Assembly: GCA_030549205.1 (NCBI GenBank)
Contig: JAUKTV010000006.1
Coordinates: 1,568,501 to 1,632,500 of the forward strand
Length of the DNA: 64,000 bases
Source of the DNA: Apiosordaria backusii
Lineage: Eukaryota > Ascomycota > Sordariomycetes > Sordariales > Lasiosphaeriaceae
Reading direction: 5' to 3'
Of the stretch, positions 11,741 to 22,194 are shown one piece after another (positions within the stretch are counted from its first letter, which is position 1; each line of letters begins with the position of its first letter). The translations under genes and the position numbers were made by a program. The notes beneath the pieces were generated by a model. It did no database searches, was not told where the DNA came from, and worked only from the letters and a program-made list of their open reading frames with translations.

Positions 11741-12062
11741 ATGGCAATGGATCGCCCCGTCCTCAAGACCGCCATCGGCATCAAGCTCGCCTTCTCGACG
11801 GCTTGCGCAGTAACATACGTCGAAACTTCGCGCAAGTCACCAGCACGAAAGGCTGCCGAGGCCAGCGAACAGCAGGAGCAGCATCGATTTCAGCGCGTCG
11901 TCCAACAACATCGGCCTCAGCAGAGCAATTTCGATGATTCCGCAAACGAGTGTCGTGGGTGAGTCTTCTTATCTTTTTTCTTCCTTTCTAGTGAGTTAGG
12001 ATTACTAACTCGACTTAAAAACAAGGGACCCAAAGTACTGCCCTCGAAGGCAGGATACCTAG
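11741..12062 (+). CDS. Small two-exon protein, unknown function
   Basis: 84 residues, join(11741..11958,12026..12062). The start ATGG follows an A/C-rich leader (CAAGTCAATATGG). The intron is clear: GTGAGT donor, perfect TACTAAC branch site and CAAG acceptor, 67 bases. The product has a hydrophobic N-terminal stretch (AIGIKLAFSTACAVTYV) that could be a single membrane anchor or mitochondrial-type presequence, then a Lys/Arg/Gln/Glu-rich helix and a Cys-bearing tail (ECRGDPKYCPRRQDT). I do not recognise it. The stop codon falls inside an ACCTAGGTAG motif, so an alternative 3' structure is possible. Confidence 0.5.
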
Positions 12063-12684
12063 GTAGACGTTAACGGGGGGTGGTTAATTTCAGGTTGACT
12101 CTGCCTCAGATTGTCGTGAGGTTTGCTAGGTCAACCACTGGTTGTCTAGTAGGGAGGCATATGAGGCCTATCAATTGCATGGCGGAGGTAGATATGGCCT
12201 TTTTTGGATGCCGGGAGGTTGATCTGCCGTCAAATTGTTCCTGCCACTTGATCGGGTAACATGAAGTGACAGAGGGACCCGGTTTCTCAACATTACTGAC
12301 AGGATTTGGGGATTGTGGTGGTTTTTTCTTAATAAATTCCTCAGTGGCCGCTCTGCTTTCTCTTCTGCCGCGTTTGGCTCCACGGCGATAGTTCCGCCGT
12401 GCAAGATACCGCAACTGGCCAAATATTCGTACTGCTCCGTTGGTAACCACCCGGTGGCCAAGGACAGCTGGGTGCCACGGAAGTCGAAAACTTCCACGCC
12501 ATGGACCAAACAACAGGAACTTCTCGATATGGTAGGCTTCAAAAGATAGTTAACAGGCCTTGAGGCATATGACTTGTTGAAACACCTCGAAAGGAATGTG
12601 GTAAGGGTCTTTCCGTCTTAGCTGCTGATGCAAATTTAGACACCAACCCTCCAGTCCGTCCTGTGATAACTGCGAAGGAGCTTC
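12063..12684. other. Spacer between convergent genes
   Basis: Holds the 3' ends of the small gene and of the flavoprotein monooxygenase. Overlapping open frames exist on both strands (12106-12549) but lack ATG starts on the minus strand and conserved motifs. Confidence 0.5.
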
Positions 12685-14661
12685 TCATACACCATGACGT
12701 GCTTCCCGTCGCCCACTCTGAGCAGGAACCAGGAACCCCTCGAAAAACACTCCCAAAGACTCGGCATCCTCCAACTTGCAAACCTTGGCCACATCTGTTT
12801 TGGTCAGTTGTCAGTCTCGATGCTTTCCCGTCAGGACAAAATAAACGGCACTCACAATGATCGGGTCGCACTACCACGATGGCACCTTTGGAAGCGTCGA
12901 CCCCATAAGCCGCATACGCGTGCCCATGGCCCGAATTGTAGCTTTCGTCATCGGCAAAGATCTTAAACAAGTTCTTCATCTTCCATTTTCCTGTGACCGG
13001 TTTGAAGTATTCTGGAATCTCGTCCAGCTCAACCTTTTTCCGGTCGCCGGACGTTACCAGGATTCGATCAATCACACCATCCGGGTCCACGCCAGTTGGC
13101 GTGAAGTGCTGCGTTATTTGTGAGAGTGTTTGAGAGACCTGCTCAGGTCGACATCAGTATCTGACTGTTCTCTAGCATGGCGTACCAGAACTCACCTGCT
13201 CCAACCTCGACATCGCCTCGGGTTGCGACAAATCGCCCGAAAACACCACCACATACCACTGCCCATTCGCCGGCAGCCCCTTGATGAGCTGCATAGCCTT
13301 GGCATCACACGACCGTACTACCTGCGCCGTCGGAAACCTCATGCCGACTGTCACCTTGGGCACCAACTCCTTGTCATGCTCTGCGATATGCGTGATGGCA
13401 GAGGCGTCGTACTGCACAGCCTGTCCTGCAGTATACCTGCCCGCCTTGGTGAACTGCTCCGCAAACATCTCAGCCGTGACTCCATGTTCTTGACGGTACT
13501 TGGTGTTGAACAGTTTTGTGAAATTGCGGTCAAAGTCGATCAGCTCCGTGGCTGTCCGCTCTCGCTCAAGCACATATGTCTCGAGGATGTCCGGTCGCGC
13601 AAGACCCTGCAGAACCATTCCAAGCTTCCATCCGATGTTGTGGCCGTCCTGTAGACTGACGTTCATTCCCTGCCCGGCCTTGGGCGAGTGGGTGTGGCAT
13701 GCGTCGCCCGTCAAGAATACACGGTGGTCGCGGTGGAAGAAGTCGGCTCTACGTTGACCGATAGAGTAGGCAGACCACCAAAACGTCTCGGCAAACTCCA
13801 TCTCATACGGCTGAAACACCTTGCGGGCATGATCATGCAGCTTTTCCAGGCTGACGTCGCTGGCCTTGGTGCCTGCTGGCAGCTCGGTGTAGAAGCGGAC
13901 CATGGAATTGCCTTCTCGGGGAATCAGGAGGATGTTGCCAACTGCCGAGCTGATGACTGCCTTTTTGCGGATGTCTGGAAAATTTGTGCGAGGATAGATG
14001 TCCATCACACCCCAAACTGCATCCGAACTGTCGCCCACCATCTTGAAGCCAAGTGACTTTCTGATGATACTATGTGCACCGTCACAGCCCTGTCGCCCAA
14101 TCAGTATGTCGTTAATCACGCTCATAGTGACCCAAGGAAACATACCAAGACGTATTTTGCCCGATACGTTTTTTGGACGCCATCTTGAACAGCGTCCACT
14201 CTGACTGGGTACGACTCCAGATTATTGCTGTCCACGTTCTCATCCACCACCACATTCTTGACCTCACATCCGTATTCGATTGGAGGATTAGACCCAAGCA
14301 GCCCGGTCATCAAGGCATTGAGTCTTGCCTGGTTGAGAATAACGTGTGGCTGGTGGCTGATTTCGGTCTCCTTGTCGGCTTCATATCTGACCCTTTTGAT
14401 ACCCTTCTCGCCCTCAGGGGACCAGAAGGCAATCTCCAATACGTGGTAGGCCTCCCGGAGCATCTCCTCTGCTATCCCAAACGAGTCGAAAATCTCGACT
14501 GTTCGAGTCTGTACGCCATCTGCCTGCCCTATTTCGAGGGGTCCGTTGCGTCTCTCGAGGATCTTGTAGGGAATGTTGAAGCGGGCCAGCCAGGCGGCGG
14601 CGCAGAGGCCCGCTGAGCCTGAGCCCGCGATGAGGACCGGCACCTTTTCTTCGGGTGTCAT
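12685..14661 (-). CDS. FAD-dependent phenol 2-monooxygenase-type hydroxylase
   Basis: 590 residues in four exons, complement(join(12685..12794,12856..13108,13196..14089,14146..14661)); introns of 61, 87 and 56 bases, all with clean GT-AG ends and frame continuity. FAD-binding domain: GSGSAG (13-18) for the ADP moiety, DG near 180 within GCDGAHS and GDACHTHSPKAGQGMN (300-315) for the ribityl chain. The last 200 residues match the thioredoxin-like C-terminal domain of phenol hydroxylases (HFTPTGVDPDGVIDR...RPDHYVAKV). It hydroxylates phenolic rings using NADPH and oxygen; the exact substrate, which could be a salicylate-like or polyketide aromatic, is unknown. The TATCCCGA triplet upstream may be a control site. 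Confidence 0.92.
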
Positions 14662-16312
14662 TGTGTGTGAATGAATGTCGACGGTCAGGGAAGTTGGGAT
14701 GGGTGAAGACTGGTGCTAAGATGGATATTGGCTGCAAGCATGGACACCAGAAGGCCAAGTCAGGGATCGACAAGTACAAGAGTTTATACAGTCTGGATGC
14801 GTCGATGAGCGATGCGTGCCCAACAACCAAAACTCTTAAGCTCACCACCCACGTGCGACAGCTATTGATGACTGCGACAGGGAGTGCGCTTGCTGCTCGC
14901 CTCCGGGCCAAGCCTTGTGTGCGGGTTTCCCCATCGCGTCGCGAGGAACGCCCGAGGCAGAGTGGCGACAGAAGACCATTTGCCGGCCGGGGAGGGGGTC
15001 GACGAGACGGGATTATCCCGATGTCGAAGACGGAGCTGGAACGCAGGCTGCTCCGCTTTTGCTCCGGGGAAAAGGGTGGTCTCCACTTCTTTCGTCCGGG
15101 GAAGTGTGGGCTGGTGGAGGAAGCTTATGTCGGCCCGGCTGGAATCTTCCCCGCACCTTGCTTGACGGCAGTGTGACGGCGAGGGGAGAAAAATATCCCG
15201 ACGTCAGGCGGAACCGCAATCCGATAGATACCTATGGTTGGCTGGGTCAGTGTTTTCGTCCATTCGGCCATCTATCCCGAGGATGCCTGTGATCTTTGAA
15301 GTTGATGATGCTTCACTCGTTGCAATCAACCATCAGCGTTCGCGCTACTTCCACGGTTATTTTATCCAGTTTCAGTGCGAAACCTGCCATAGACACCACA
15401 ATACACTGGCAGGGAAGGCCCAAAGTAGGCGTGAATACATATCCTCCGCAGCTCCACCTTCCTTGTTGATGATACTGGAAATGGGTATACTCCGCTGCCC
15501 GGTTTGAGTCCATGTCAAGTGAGAGGGCAACGAAGCCATGTGGGTGGGGGACCGGTGCTCGGCTCGTCGACGTACCTAGGTAGATTTACGTTGCAGCTTT
15601 CCAGAGAAAGATCTTCCTGCCGAAACATGATGGAAGAAAGCTCTTTCCACGCGCTCGGGGGTTTTAAAGCAGAATGTATCCCTTTCTCTCAGAATAGACA
15701 TGACCATTATCAGCCAGTGACATGTCTTCGCCAGTAAGAAGCATGCGTTACTTGGGCGAAACCAATGGCTCCATTAGATAATGTTACACATGCAGCTATT
15801 CATTTAACGTACATGTACCCACCAAGAACGCGATCATGATTTACCTAGGTAGGTACGCATATAGTCCGCGTCAGTGGAATTGAATAAGAAACAAAAGAGG
15901 CCCATCCGCCTCCGAAGAATAATCTGGCGCTTCCGCTCGGGAATCACTGATGGTGACATTTCTTCCCTTCAAAACACGTCATCAATCTTATCAAGCAAAA
16001 AGTGTTCATTGACGCCCGTTTATATTAATTAGCCTATTATTTGATGCGATCTATGGCTTCTAGATAAATATATCCTTCCCCGCCAGACCTCCTTTCCTCA
16101 TGTCTTGTCTCCCTCTCTAATCAGATCCGCCGTCACTCTCTCCGTAGCCGCTTCCCCCTCATGTTCCCTCTGCGACGTTATCTCTGTAGATGGAAACGCA
16201 GGTGACCAGTGGCAGTGATCATTGATTGAAGTACGCGTTCAGATCATAACAAAGTAAGGTACTGCTTGAGGGCTGCCATGTGACTGAGCATGGCCGAGTT
16301 GCTCCGAGTCGT
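14662..16312. other. Spacer and promoter of the monooxygenase
   Basis: No gene is supported; a GC-rich open frame at 14655-15176 is promoter DNA of the flavoprotein gene. Three TATCCCGA motifs lie at 15014, 15194 and 15273. TACCTAGGTA motifs lie at about 15573 and 15843. The last part is 3' flank of the gene ending at 16313. Confidence 0.5.
15014..15280. promoter_or_regulatory. Three copies of TATCCCGA upstream of the monooxygenase gene
   Basis: TATCCCGATGTC at 15014-15025, TATCCCGACGTC at 15194-15205 and TATCCCGA at 15273-15280. The first two share 11 of 12 bases. They lie 350 to 620 bases before the monooxygenase ATG. Recurrence of one 8-base word in this short span suggests a regulator site (inference). 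Confidence 0.4.
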
Positions 16313-17110
16313 CTACCACCACCAGGTGAACGGTTGGCTGTCATCTCCTGCGCAATCGCCAGAACTCTCAACATCGGTGGGCCGCTCCTTCTGCTGCGCT
16401 TGAGTTGGGGGCAAACTGCCGTGGTGCTCTTTCTGCTTGAAGTTCTCCAAATCAACGCTCTTCTTCAATTCGGTGTCCTGGCTGCGGCGAGCAACCATTC
16501 TTCGTCGGATTCTGGACTCGCGCACCTTCTGCAAATGAAGTTCCAGCTCAAGGTCGCTGTCAGGGTCTCGGCGGCAAGGCTCATGGAAGAGCGACCGGGG
16601 CTTCGTCATATCGGTAGCGTACTTGTCGAAATCAGCGGCGGTCTTGAGAAACACCCGCGCAGTATCGCCCCCGTAGTTTAACTTGTAGGATTCGGCCGTA
16701 CGCTTTCGATCCAAGCCATCCCAGTCGTGAATTTGGCTTGGATCGCAGAATCTTCTAGCGGATGGCACAACATGCTCAATTACCGGTCTGGGGGAGTCGC
16801 CCTTGTCGGCCTTCGTAGAACTCCGGGTGGGAAGTCTGGCAGAGAGTGACTTTGCTTCCGAGCTTTGGTTGTTGTTGGAAGTGGCAGATGACACCGACGC
16901 CATACCATTGTACGGCAGATCCCAGCCATCGTTTGAATCAGTCGGCGAATGACTGGAAGCAGGGGAAGGGTGGTCATCCGATCGGAAAATCATCCGGATG
17001 GCCCAGTGGTTTCTTAGGCCGGCAAAGTCGTCGGGGCCTGTGGGAAGGGTCGTGGGCTTGCGGTCAACGACGGGAGATTGCACCGGGAGGCGTTCCTGTT
17101 TGGTGGGCAT
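16313..17110 (-). CDS. Unknown protein, related to the product at 18213-18791
   Basis: 265 residues, intronless. Residues 1-110 are Ser/Pro/Thr-rich and probably disordered. Residues 151-165 (ARVFLKTAADFDKYA) and a following Arg-rich helix (ESRIRRRMVARR, 198-209) recur in the product of the next gene upstream, defining a small unnamed domain. The end is Gln/Glu/Lys-rich and closes with TWWW. No signal peptide or membrane segment. The basic helix could bind nucleic acid or act as a nuclear signal (inference). A TATAAAA element lies 140 bases upstream. Confidence 0.65.
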   Translation of the reverse strand: MPTKQERLPVQSPVVDRKPTTLPTGPDDFAGLRNHWAIRMIFRSDDHPSPASSHSPTDSNDGWDLPYNGMASVSSATSNNNQSSEAKSLSARLPTRSSTKADKGDSPRPVIEHVVPSARRFCDPSQIHDWDGLDRKRTAESYKLNYGGDTARVFLKTAADFDKYATDMTKPRSLFHEPCRRDPDSDLELELHLQKVRESRIRRRMVARRSQDTELKKSVDLENFKQKEHHGSLPPTQAQQKERPTDVESSGDCAGDDSQPFTWWW

Positions 17111-17249
17111 GGCGGATGAAAGTTGGTATTGGTCGATGATGGTAATAGCAGACGTCCGGTAAAGCGAATGAAGCTTGGATAGGTATTTGGTATCGCGATG
17201 GGAAAATAGATGGTGAGATGGGGCGAGAAGGTGGGAAAGGGGAAGCTGG

Positions 17250-17256
17250 TTTTATA
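17250..17256 (-). promoter_or_regulatory. TATA box
   Basis: TATAAAA on the minus strand, 140 bases before the ATG at 17110. Confidence 0.5.
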
Positions 17257-18212
17257 CACGGCCAGAAGACACTCGGACCCGCAATCCAATCAACAAATTT
17301 TTTCTTGATCGGGATTCACTTCTCTGAAGTTGCTCCTTCTCTTAATCAAGGCGGCTTCGTATTGTTCTCTTATCGCTGGTGAACTGTAGGAGCAAGGTCG
17401 TGCTTTTTAAATTAGATCAACCTTATTTGCCTAGACCTATCCAAGGTATCAGCACAAGGGGCAAATTTAAAAGGTACCATGCTCCATGAGATGGCTCACT
17501 TGAATAATCTGCCTGTTGAATAGAAACTAAACGGTGGCTGGATATCTAATTTCATGACTGCCTATCTACCTCACTCACTTTGGAGATTTTGCTCCTGTTC
17601 TTGCTCGCAACCACACATGTTTCAGATCTTGCTTATTCCCCTCGTCATCGTTCGTTCATTGTGTAAGGTTTCATTATAACCCATTTGATGGCTCTCGAGT
17701 TGGCTTTTGATTCGCTCAACTGGCCTGCGCGAAAGATGCCTAATCGATATTGTCTACATATTTGTCGGCGATTTCCAGTTTGTGGCTACATAGATACGGC
17801 AACGATAACCAAGAGGCTGCGGGTACAATTTTAAATCATCCAGATACATTTTTACATAGAACAGTTGAAGCACATAACACAGTTCCGGTCAAACGTGCCT
17901 CAGAGATGCTCCTCTATACGTACTTGGTTCTTGACAAGGCTTGCATTAGAACATTTTATGTGTCTGGGTAGGTATTTCAACAAGGTTTCACACAAGATCC
18001 TTGTATCTTTTAATCAGATGTTTGCATGTCTCTATAAAATAAGGTAACTAACCGGCCCTTTAGTATGATATGAACATGCCTTCTCACAAATACAGGTGAC
18101 GGCGCCGAAACTGCTCTCCACCATCATGATAAAAGGCCTGACATCTCCGTTTTGGCTGTGCGCCCAGTCAATACACCCAACCACTGCCATTTTATCAGAG
18201 CCCCGGCGTAAT
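17257..18212. other. Spacer
   Basis: AT-rich spacer between the two paralogous genes. No gene or RNA seen. Confidence 0.5.
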
Positions 18213-18791
18213 TTACGTCCTCGAGGTCCCGCTATTCGCCAGTCTACTAGTAGCTACTAGTTTCCGTGCTCTTCTTGACTTTGCCTTCTTTTCAAGGCTT
18301 CCTTCTGTCTCTGCCTCAAGATCTTGGAAGTCCGAAGGATCCTCGGCCTCGGCGAAGTTACATCTCCGACGCTCGGCATAGTTGTTGTAGTCCGCAATCG
18401 TCCTCAGGCATATCCTCGCAAATTCATCGTCATGGATCTCTCCACTGCGCCGTGAGGCTCGCAAGGGTGTGTCGTTGAGCGTCCAGAAGATGTCATCCGC
18501 GCTGGTGAAATCGGGCATAATCACAGATGGAGAGTTTGGCTCCGTAGTCTTTGCCTTGTCGGACCAGTCAGAGTACGTCCATGGCCAATGGGGTAGAGGT
18601 GTCAAAACCATTTCTTTACAGTCGAAAGACTCGATACTGGTGCTCTTGATGAAATCAACGTCTTTGAAACAGACCGGGGCGGCATATAGTTCTGAGCTCG
18701 AGGTTGATAAAGTTGGGTTTGATTCTGAGGACGTCTCCCTCATGTTCTTGCTGTTGCGAGTTAAAAGCCAGGATTCGACGGGCGAGAACAT
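18213..18791 (-). CDS. Unknown protein, paralogue of the product at 16313-17110
   Basis: 192 residues from the ATG at 18791. The frame stays open upstream to 19022, but that part has no convincing start and crosses the CArG palindrome, so the shorter form is chosen. Residues 125-138 (ARICLRTIADYNNY) align with ARVFLKTAADFDKY of the neighbour, followed by an acidic stretch and a Lys/Arg helix (EKKAKSRRARKLVATSR), in the same order and spacing. The first 110 residues are low complexity. It points the same way as its neighbour, as expected for a tandem duplication that has diverged. Function unknown. Confidence 0.6.
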   Translation of the reverse strand: MFSPVESWLLTRNSKNMRETSSESNPTLSTSSSELYAAPVCFKDVDFIKSTSIESFDCKEMVLTPLPHWPWTYSDWSDKAKTTEPNSPSVIMPDFTSADDIFWTLNDTPLRASRRSGEIHDDEFARICLRTIADYNNYAERRRCNFAEAEDPSDFQDLEAETEGSLEKKAKSRRARKLVATSRLANSGTSRT

Positions 18792-18868
18792 GTACACGGT
18801 AGGGGCTGGGTCAGGCTGATAACTCCGAAACTCAAAAAAGATAAGCAAAAGAATCAACAGCTGAAGGG

Positions 18869-18882
18869 GCCCATATATGGGC
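18869..18882. promoter_or_regulatory. CArG-box palindrome
   Basis: GCCCATATATGGGC, a perfect 14-base palindrome enclosing CCATATATGG, which fits the CC(A/T)6GG site of MADS-box factors (SRF/Mcm1/Rlm1 class). It lies about 80 bases before the ATG at 18791 and may also supply the TATA function. Confidence 0.45.
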
Positions 18883-19494
18883 GTTGTGGCAGCGGCGGAT
18901 TGGTTCGTGCAGTCGAGGGTTGTTTTCGTTGTTTGCTGGCTATCTTGCTTTCTGCTGATGTTGACATGCCTCACGATGCGTTTCGAAACACATGATGCCA
19001 CTTGGAGGTGGTCATGGAACACATTACAGGCTAATAAAATAGGACTGGAATTAGTAGAATATCAGAAACTCCACGGCTGTATGTGTGATTGCGAGTGGAT
19101 TAGGATGGCTCCCTTGATCGCCACCATGCATGCACCCCTCTATTAATATTCTCGTGACATGCCCCCAGTCTGCCACTAAAATGATCATGAAATATGTCTA
19201 CTTTATGCCTATCATCTTGATTCTAGTGAGTTCAGGATACGCATGCTGGCTAGCCCCTAGTCAGCTTTACTCATACTCCAACCACCCTGGCCCTCCATCA
19301 CTCTTAACCAGTGCCAGTACCTAGTGCTCGACTGGTAAACCCATCAAAATCCACCTTGACTTGATAAAAAATAGACTAGTTTCTCAGGCAAATGAACAAA
19401 TTGTGTAGCCATCATTCAATGCCAGGTAGGTAGCGTGGGAGTGGTAGGGGCGAGGAAAGTTGGAACAAGAATTGTAAAAAACAAAAAGACGATT
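18883..19494. other. Spacer
   Basis: Between the paralogue's promoter and the tRNA. No gene seen. Confidence 0.5.
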
Positions 19495-19566
19495 TAGCTG
19501 CGACTCGTTTCGATCAAGTGACCTCCGGGTTATGAGCCCGGCGCGCTTCCGCTGCGCCACGCAGCT
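19495..19566 (-). tRNA. Initiator tRNA-Met (CAT)
   Basis: 72 bases without an intron. Acceptor AGCTGCG pairs with CGCAGCT, followed by A. The D-arm is GCGCAGCGGAAGCGC, and the anticodon stem CCGGG/CCCGG flanks loop CTCATAA with anticodon CAT. The three G-C pairs at the base of the anticodon stem and the T-loop ATCGAAA in place of TTCGAAT mark the eukaryotic initiator rather than the elongator. Confidence 0.95.
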
Positions 19567-20067
19567 TATTGAGCTGATTATGGAAAATATGTTCTGAAAA
19601 TTTGATTCTGAGTGCAAGGGACAAGGTTGTTGTCGTGTGGGGTTCAAGTTGAGGACGGATGGATATATAGAAGGTTAAGAATGTAACTCATCCATCACGA
19701 CGGATCGATATAAGCTTATATAATCCCGCTTCGGACTTTTAGAGAATCATTAAGGAGGAATACTGACGGGTGTGGTCGGTAGGTCTTTTACTATGGCTCT
19801 TGTTTTCAGGGTAGGTATTGGAACTTCTTTAGATGTCTGATATGTCACGTTAACCTCTGTCACAATAAGTCAGACCCCTCATCGAAGCATTTCTCTTTGT
19901 AAACAGGATGCTACAATCATTAATCTTATCAATCTTTATATGGTGATTAGGCAACAAACAACAATGGAACGAAGAATTTGCCTGTGTTTTCCATCCAACC
20001 AAACACCAAGCTGAATTAAAGTACGCCAATCTGACTCGATACCCCCGAATCGACGTCAACTCCACCC
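19567..20067. other. Spacer
   Basis: Holds the tRNA 5' flank and the 3' flank of the DUF2235 gene. A TAGGTATTGG motif lies near 19812. No gene seen. Confidence 0.5.
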
Positions 20068-22113
20068 TTACTTGCCATTGACAATCCCCTGCTGAGAAAA
20101 ACGCCAAACATCTGCCTCTCCGACCAACAATCCAAGCAGATATCTCTCCCAGTATCCGATTAGAGGGTCTTCAGGTAAAGCAACTTGCTCCGGCACCCTA
20201 CTCTGTCCCTCGCCTACTGCTTTCCTTTGGTAAACCCACTTCCAATGATGATCGAACTCTCCAACGGGGTACATGCATCGCTCAGGATACTCATCACCTG
20301 GAAGTGTAACCTCTCTTGGCCGCATTCTCCAAGCCTTTACGAATTCCTCTTCCCCGCTGCTCAGTGCGCTGCCCCTTTCCAATTTCCACAACGGCCCTCC
20401 TTTGCTCTTTTTGTCACCTTCTTCAGCTGTATCGGACTTAAGCAGAGCATCGCAGGTCCAGATGTCTTTGTCATCCAAGCCCAAACCTCCACAGGCCAAT
20501 CTGATCCTGACAGAAGCATGGATTCTCTCGTTTGTCCCGAGTAAAGGCTCGCTGGTATCTTCGTTCGTGTCTTCATCAACCCGCATGAACAAACCGGGGC
20601 GCCGAACAGTCTTTCCTGCCATGGTGGTGACCACGCTTGTAGGGCTTCTGATCAAACCCAGGCCCCAGGGTCTAGCAAACTGCCACAGCTGAGGCAGGGG
20701 ACCATCAGGGTGATCATGCTTCCCGTCACATTCCTGAGGATCTCTTTTAGGGGCTGAAAAGGGGTGTCGGAAGACAGCCGGGTGACCCCAGGGTTTGGGA
20801 CTCCCTGAACTCCAGCTCACGCTTCCATTTGTGGTTCCGTTCCCATTGGCGGTTCCATTTCCAGCTGACGAAGAGTTCCTCCCGCCACGAAGCAGCTTGC
20901 TCAAGGATCTGGGGATGATGGACTTGGCCACTGACCCAATCGAAGACGTCTTGGATTGTGGCGAGAAAGGAAAGGGATGGGCAGCCGAGAAGCGCAGCGA
21001 TTCCAAGAACATGTTGGTCATTCTTGGGTGATTGAATTCCAAGCCCAAAGTTGAGAGCTGGTCACACATCCCTGCAGGTTATGTCAGTTTGATGTCACGC
21101 CGAAGAGAAGGGACTGGAAACATACAAGCCAGTGTGATATCTGAGATCTGCTGATCCCACCAACCACCCCCAACATTTCCATGATTACCAGGAAACCAAA
21201 CCTGCTTCAAGTTCGTCGTACTTCCGGGAATCCTCTCCCAGAGCGCAGGCCGAAAGGCAAATCTTGGCTCATCGAGGGCCAAAGCCTGAAAGGCGTTCTC
21301 AACCTTGCCCGAGATTTGTGTGTTGGTAAACCTCCATTGATCAGCGCTGCCCCTTACCCCGATCACTGGGGCAGGCGGGATTCCAAGTGTTCCCACTGTA
21401 TCCCACACCGCAAGGGCCTTAATCCTGATCTCCTCACCGACCTCCCCAACTCCAGCATGGAACGTATCCCTCGTCAGCTTCTTCTCCCTCAACCCCCGTT
21501 TGTACATCTCCTTCCTCCTTTCTTCCCACTCAATCTTCTTCTGCCCGTGTTGTCCTTTGTACTCCTCTAGTCCATCAATCAAAAAGTCGTCTGTGTCGCG
21601 GGACGTTGAGCCCATCTTTTCATAATCATCAAAGATGGCGTAAAACTTGTCCAGCCCTTCTGGCGTCAACAGTCCGACGCTTGCGACCATATCCGCGACG
21701 CTACGGGCAGTAAACGCTCCTCGGCTGAACCCAATCAGAACAATGTCATCCCCGTCGACGTAGTTGGTGCACAAGAAGTTGTACACCTCCCGAATGTCTT
21801 GGTCCAGTCCCATGCCAAATGCTCCGCCGGTGAATTGGTCCAGGCCATTAGCTGTACCTACACCGGCAAAGTAGTTGATGATCTGGGGTCTGCCGTCGCT
21901 GCAGGTGCGACAGAGGACACGCGAGATACGGGTCACGTTGGAGGGGGGCTCATGCCTTCATACTGTCAGCCTTCAATGCGCTCTGATGAGGAGATTTAAA
22001 GAACCATACCCTTTTTTCCCCAATGAGTTCATCCATGTTCCATCACAGCAAACGATCAGCCTCTTGGGCGTCCCCCGTCGGTGGGGGTGAGAGGGATCAA
22101 GCGGCGAAGCCAT
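20068..22113 (-). CDS. DUF2235 / Tle1-like alpha/beta hydrolase
   Basis: 645 residues in three exons, complement(join(20068..21071,21126..21955,22010..22113)), both introns 54 bases. The N-terminal KRLIVCCDGTW, PPSNVTRISR and the nucleophile elbow GFSRG (Ser112) are hallmarks of the T6SS Tle1-like phospholipase/DUF2235 family. GNHGNVGGGW carries the likely catalytic His region. The last 330 residues (from LAWMCDQL) include a Ser/Gly/Asn-rich insert and a WERYLLG tail common in the fungal branch. No signal peptide, so it is probably intracellular. Lipase or esterase activity follows from the family; the substrate is unknown. Acceptor AAG at 21956 was chosen because nearer AGs leave a stop or break the PSNVTR motif. 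Confidence 0.9.
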
Positions 22114-22187
22114 GGAAGGTGAGGTTGTCGTTGAGACCTTGGAAACCCAGAGTCTAAGAGGAATGATAAAAGAGGGAGAGAGCGACG

Positions 22188-22194
22188 TTTTATA
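22188..22194 (-). promoter_or_regulatory. TATA box of the DUF2235 gene
   Basis: TATAAAA on the minus strand, 75 bases before the ATG at 22113. Confidence 0.5.

Noticed and set aside
12106..12549. Overlapping open frames on both strands between two convergent genes
   Set aside because: Minus-strand frames lack an ATG start, no splice signals join them and no family motif is visible.
14655..15176. 173-codon plus-strand frame
   Set aside because: It overlaps the start and promoter of the monooxygenase gene and is Arg/Gly-rich by composition.
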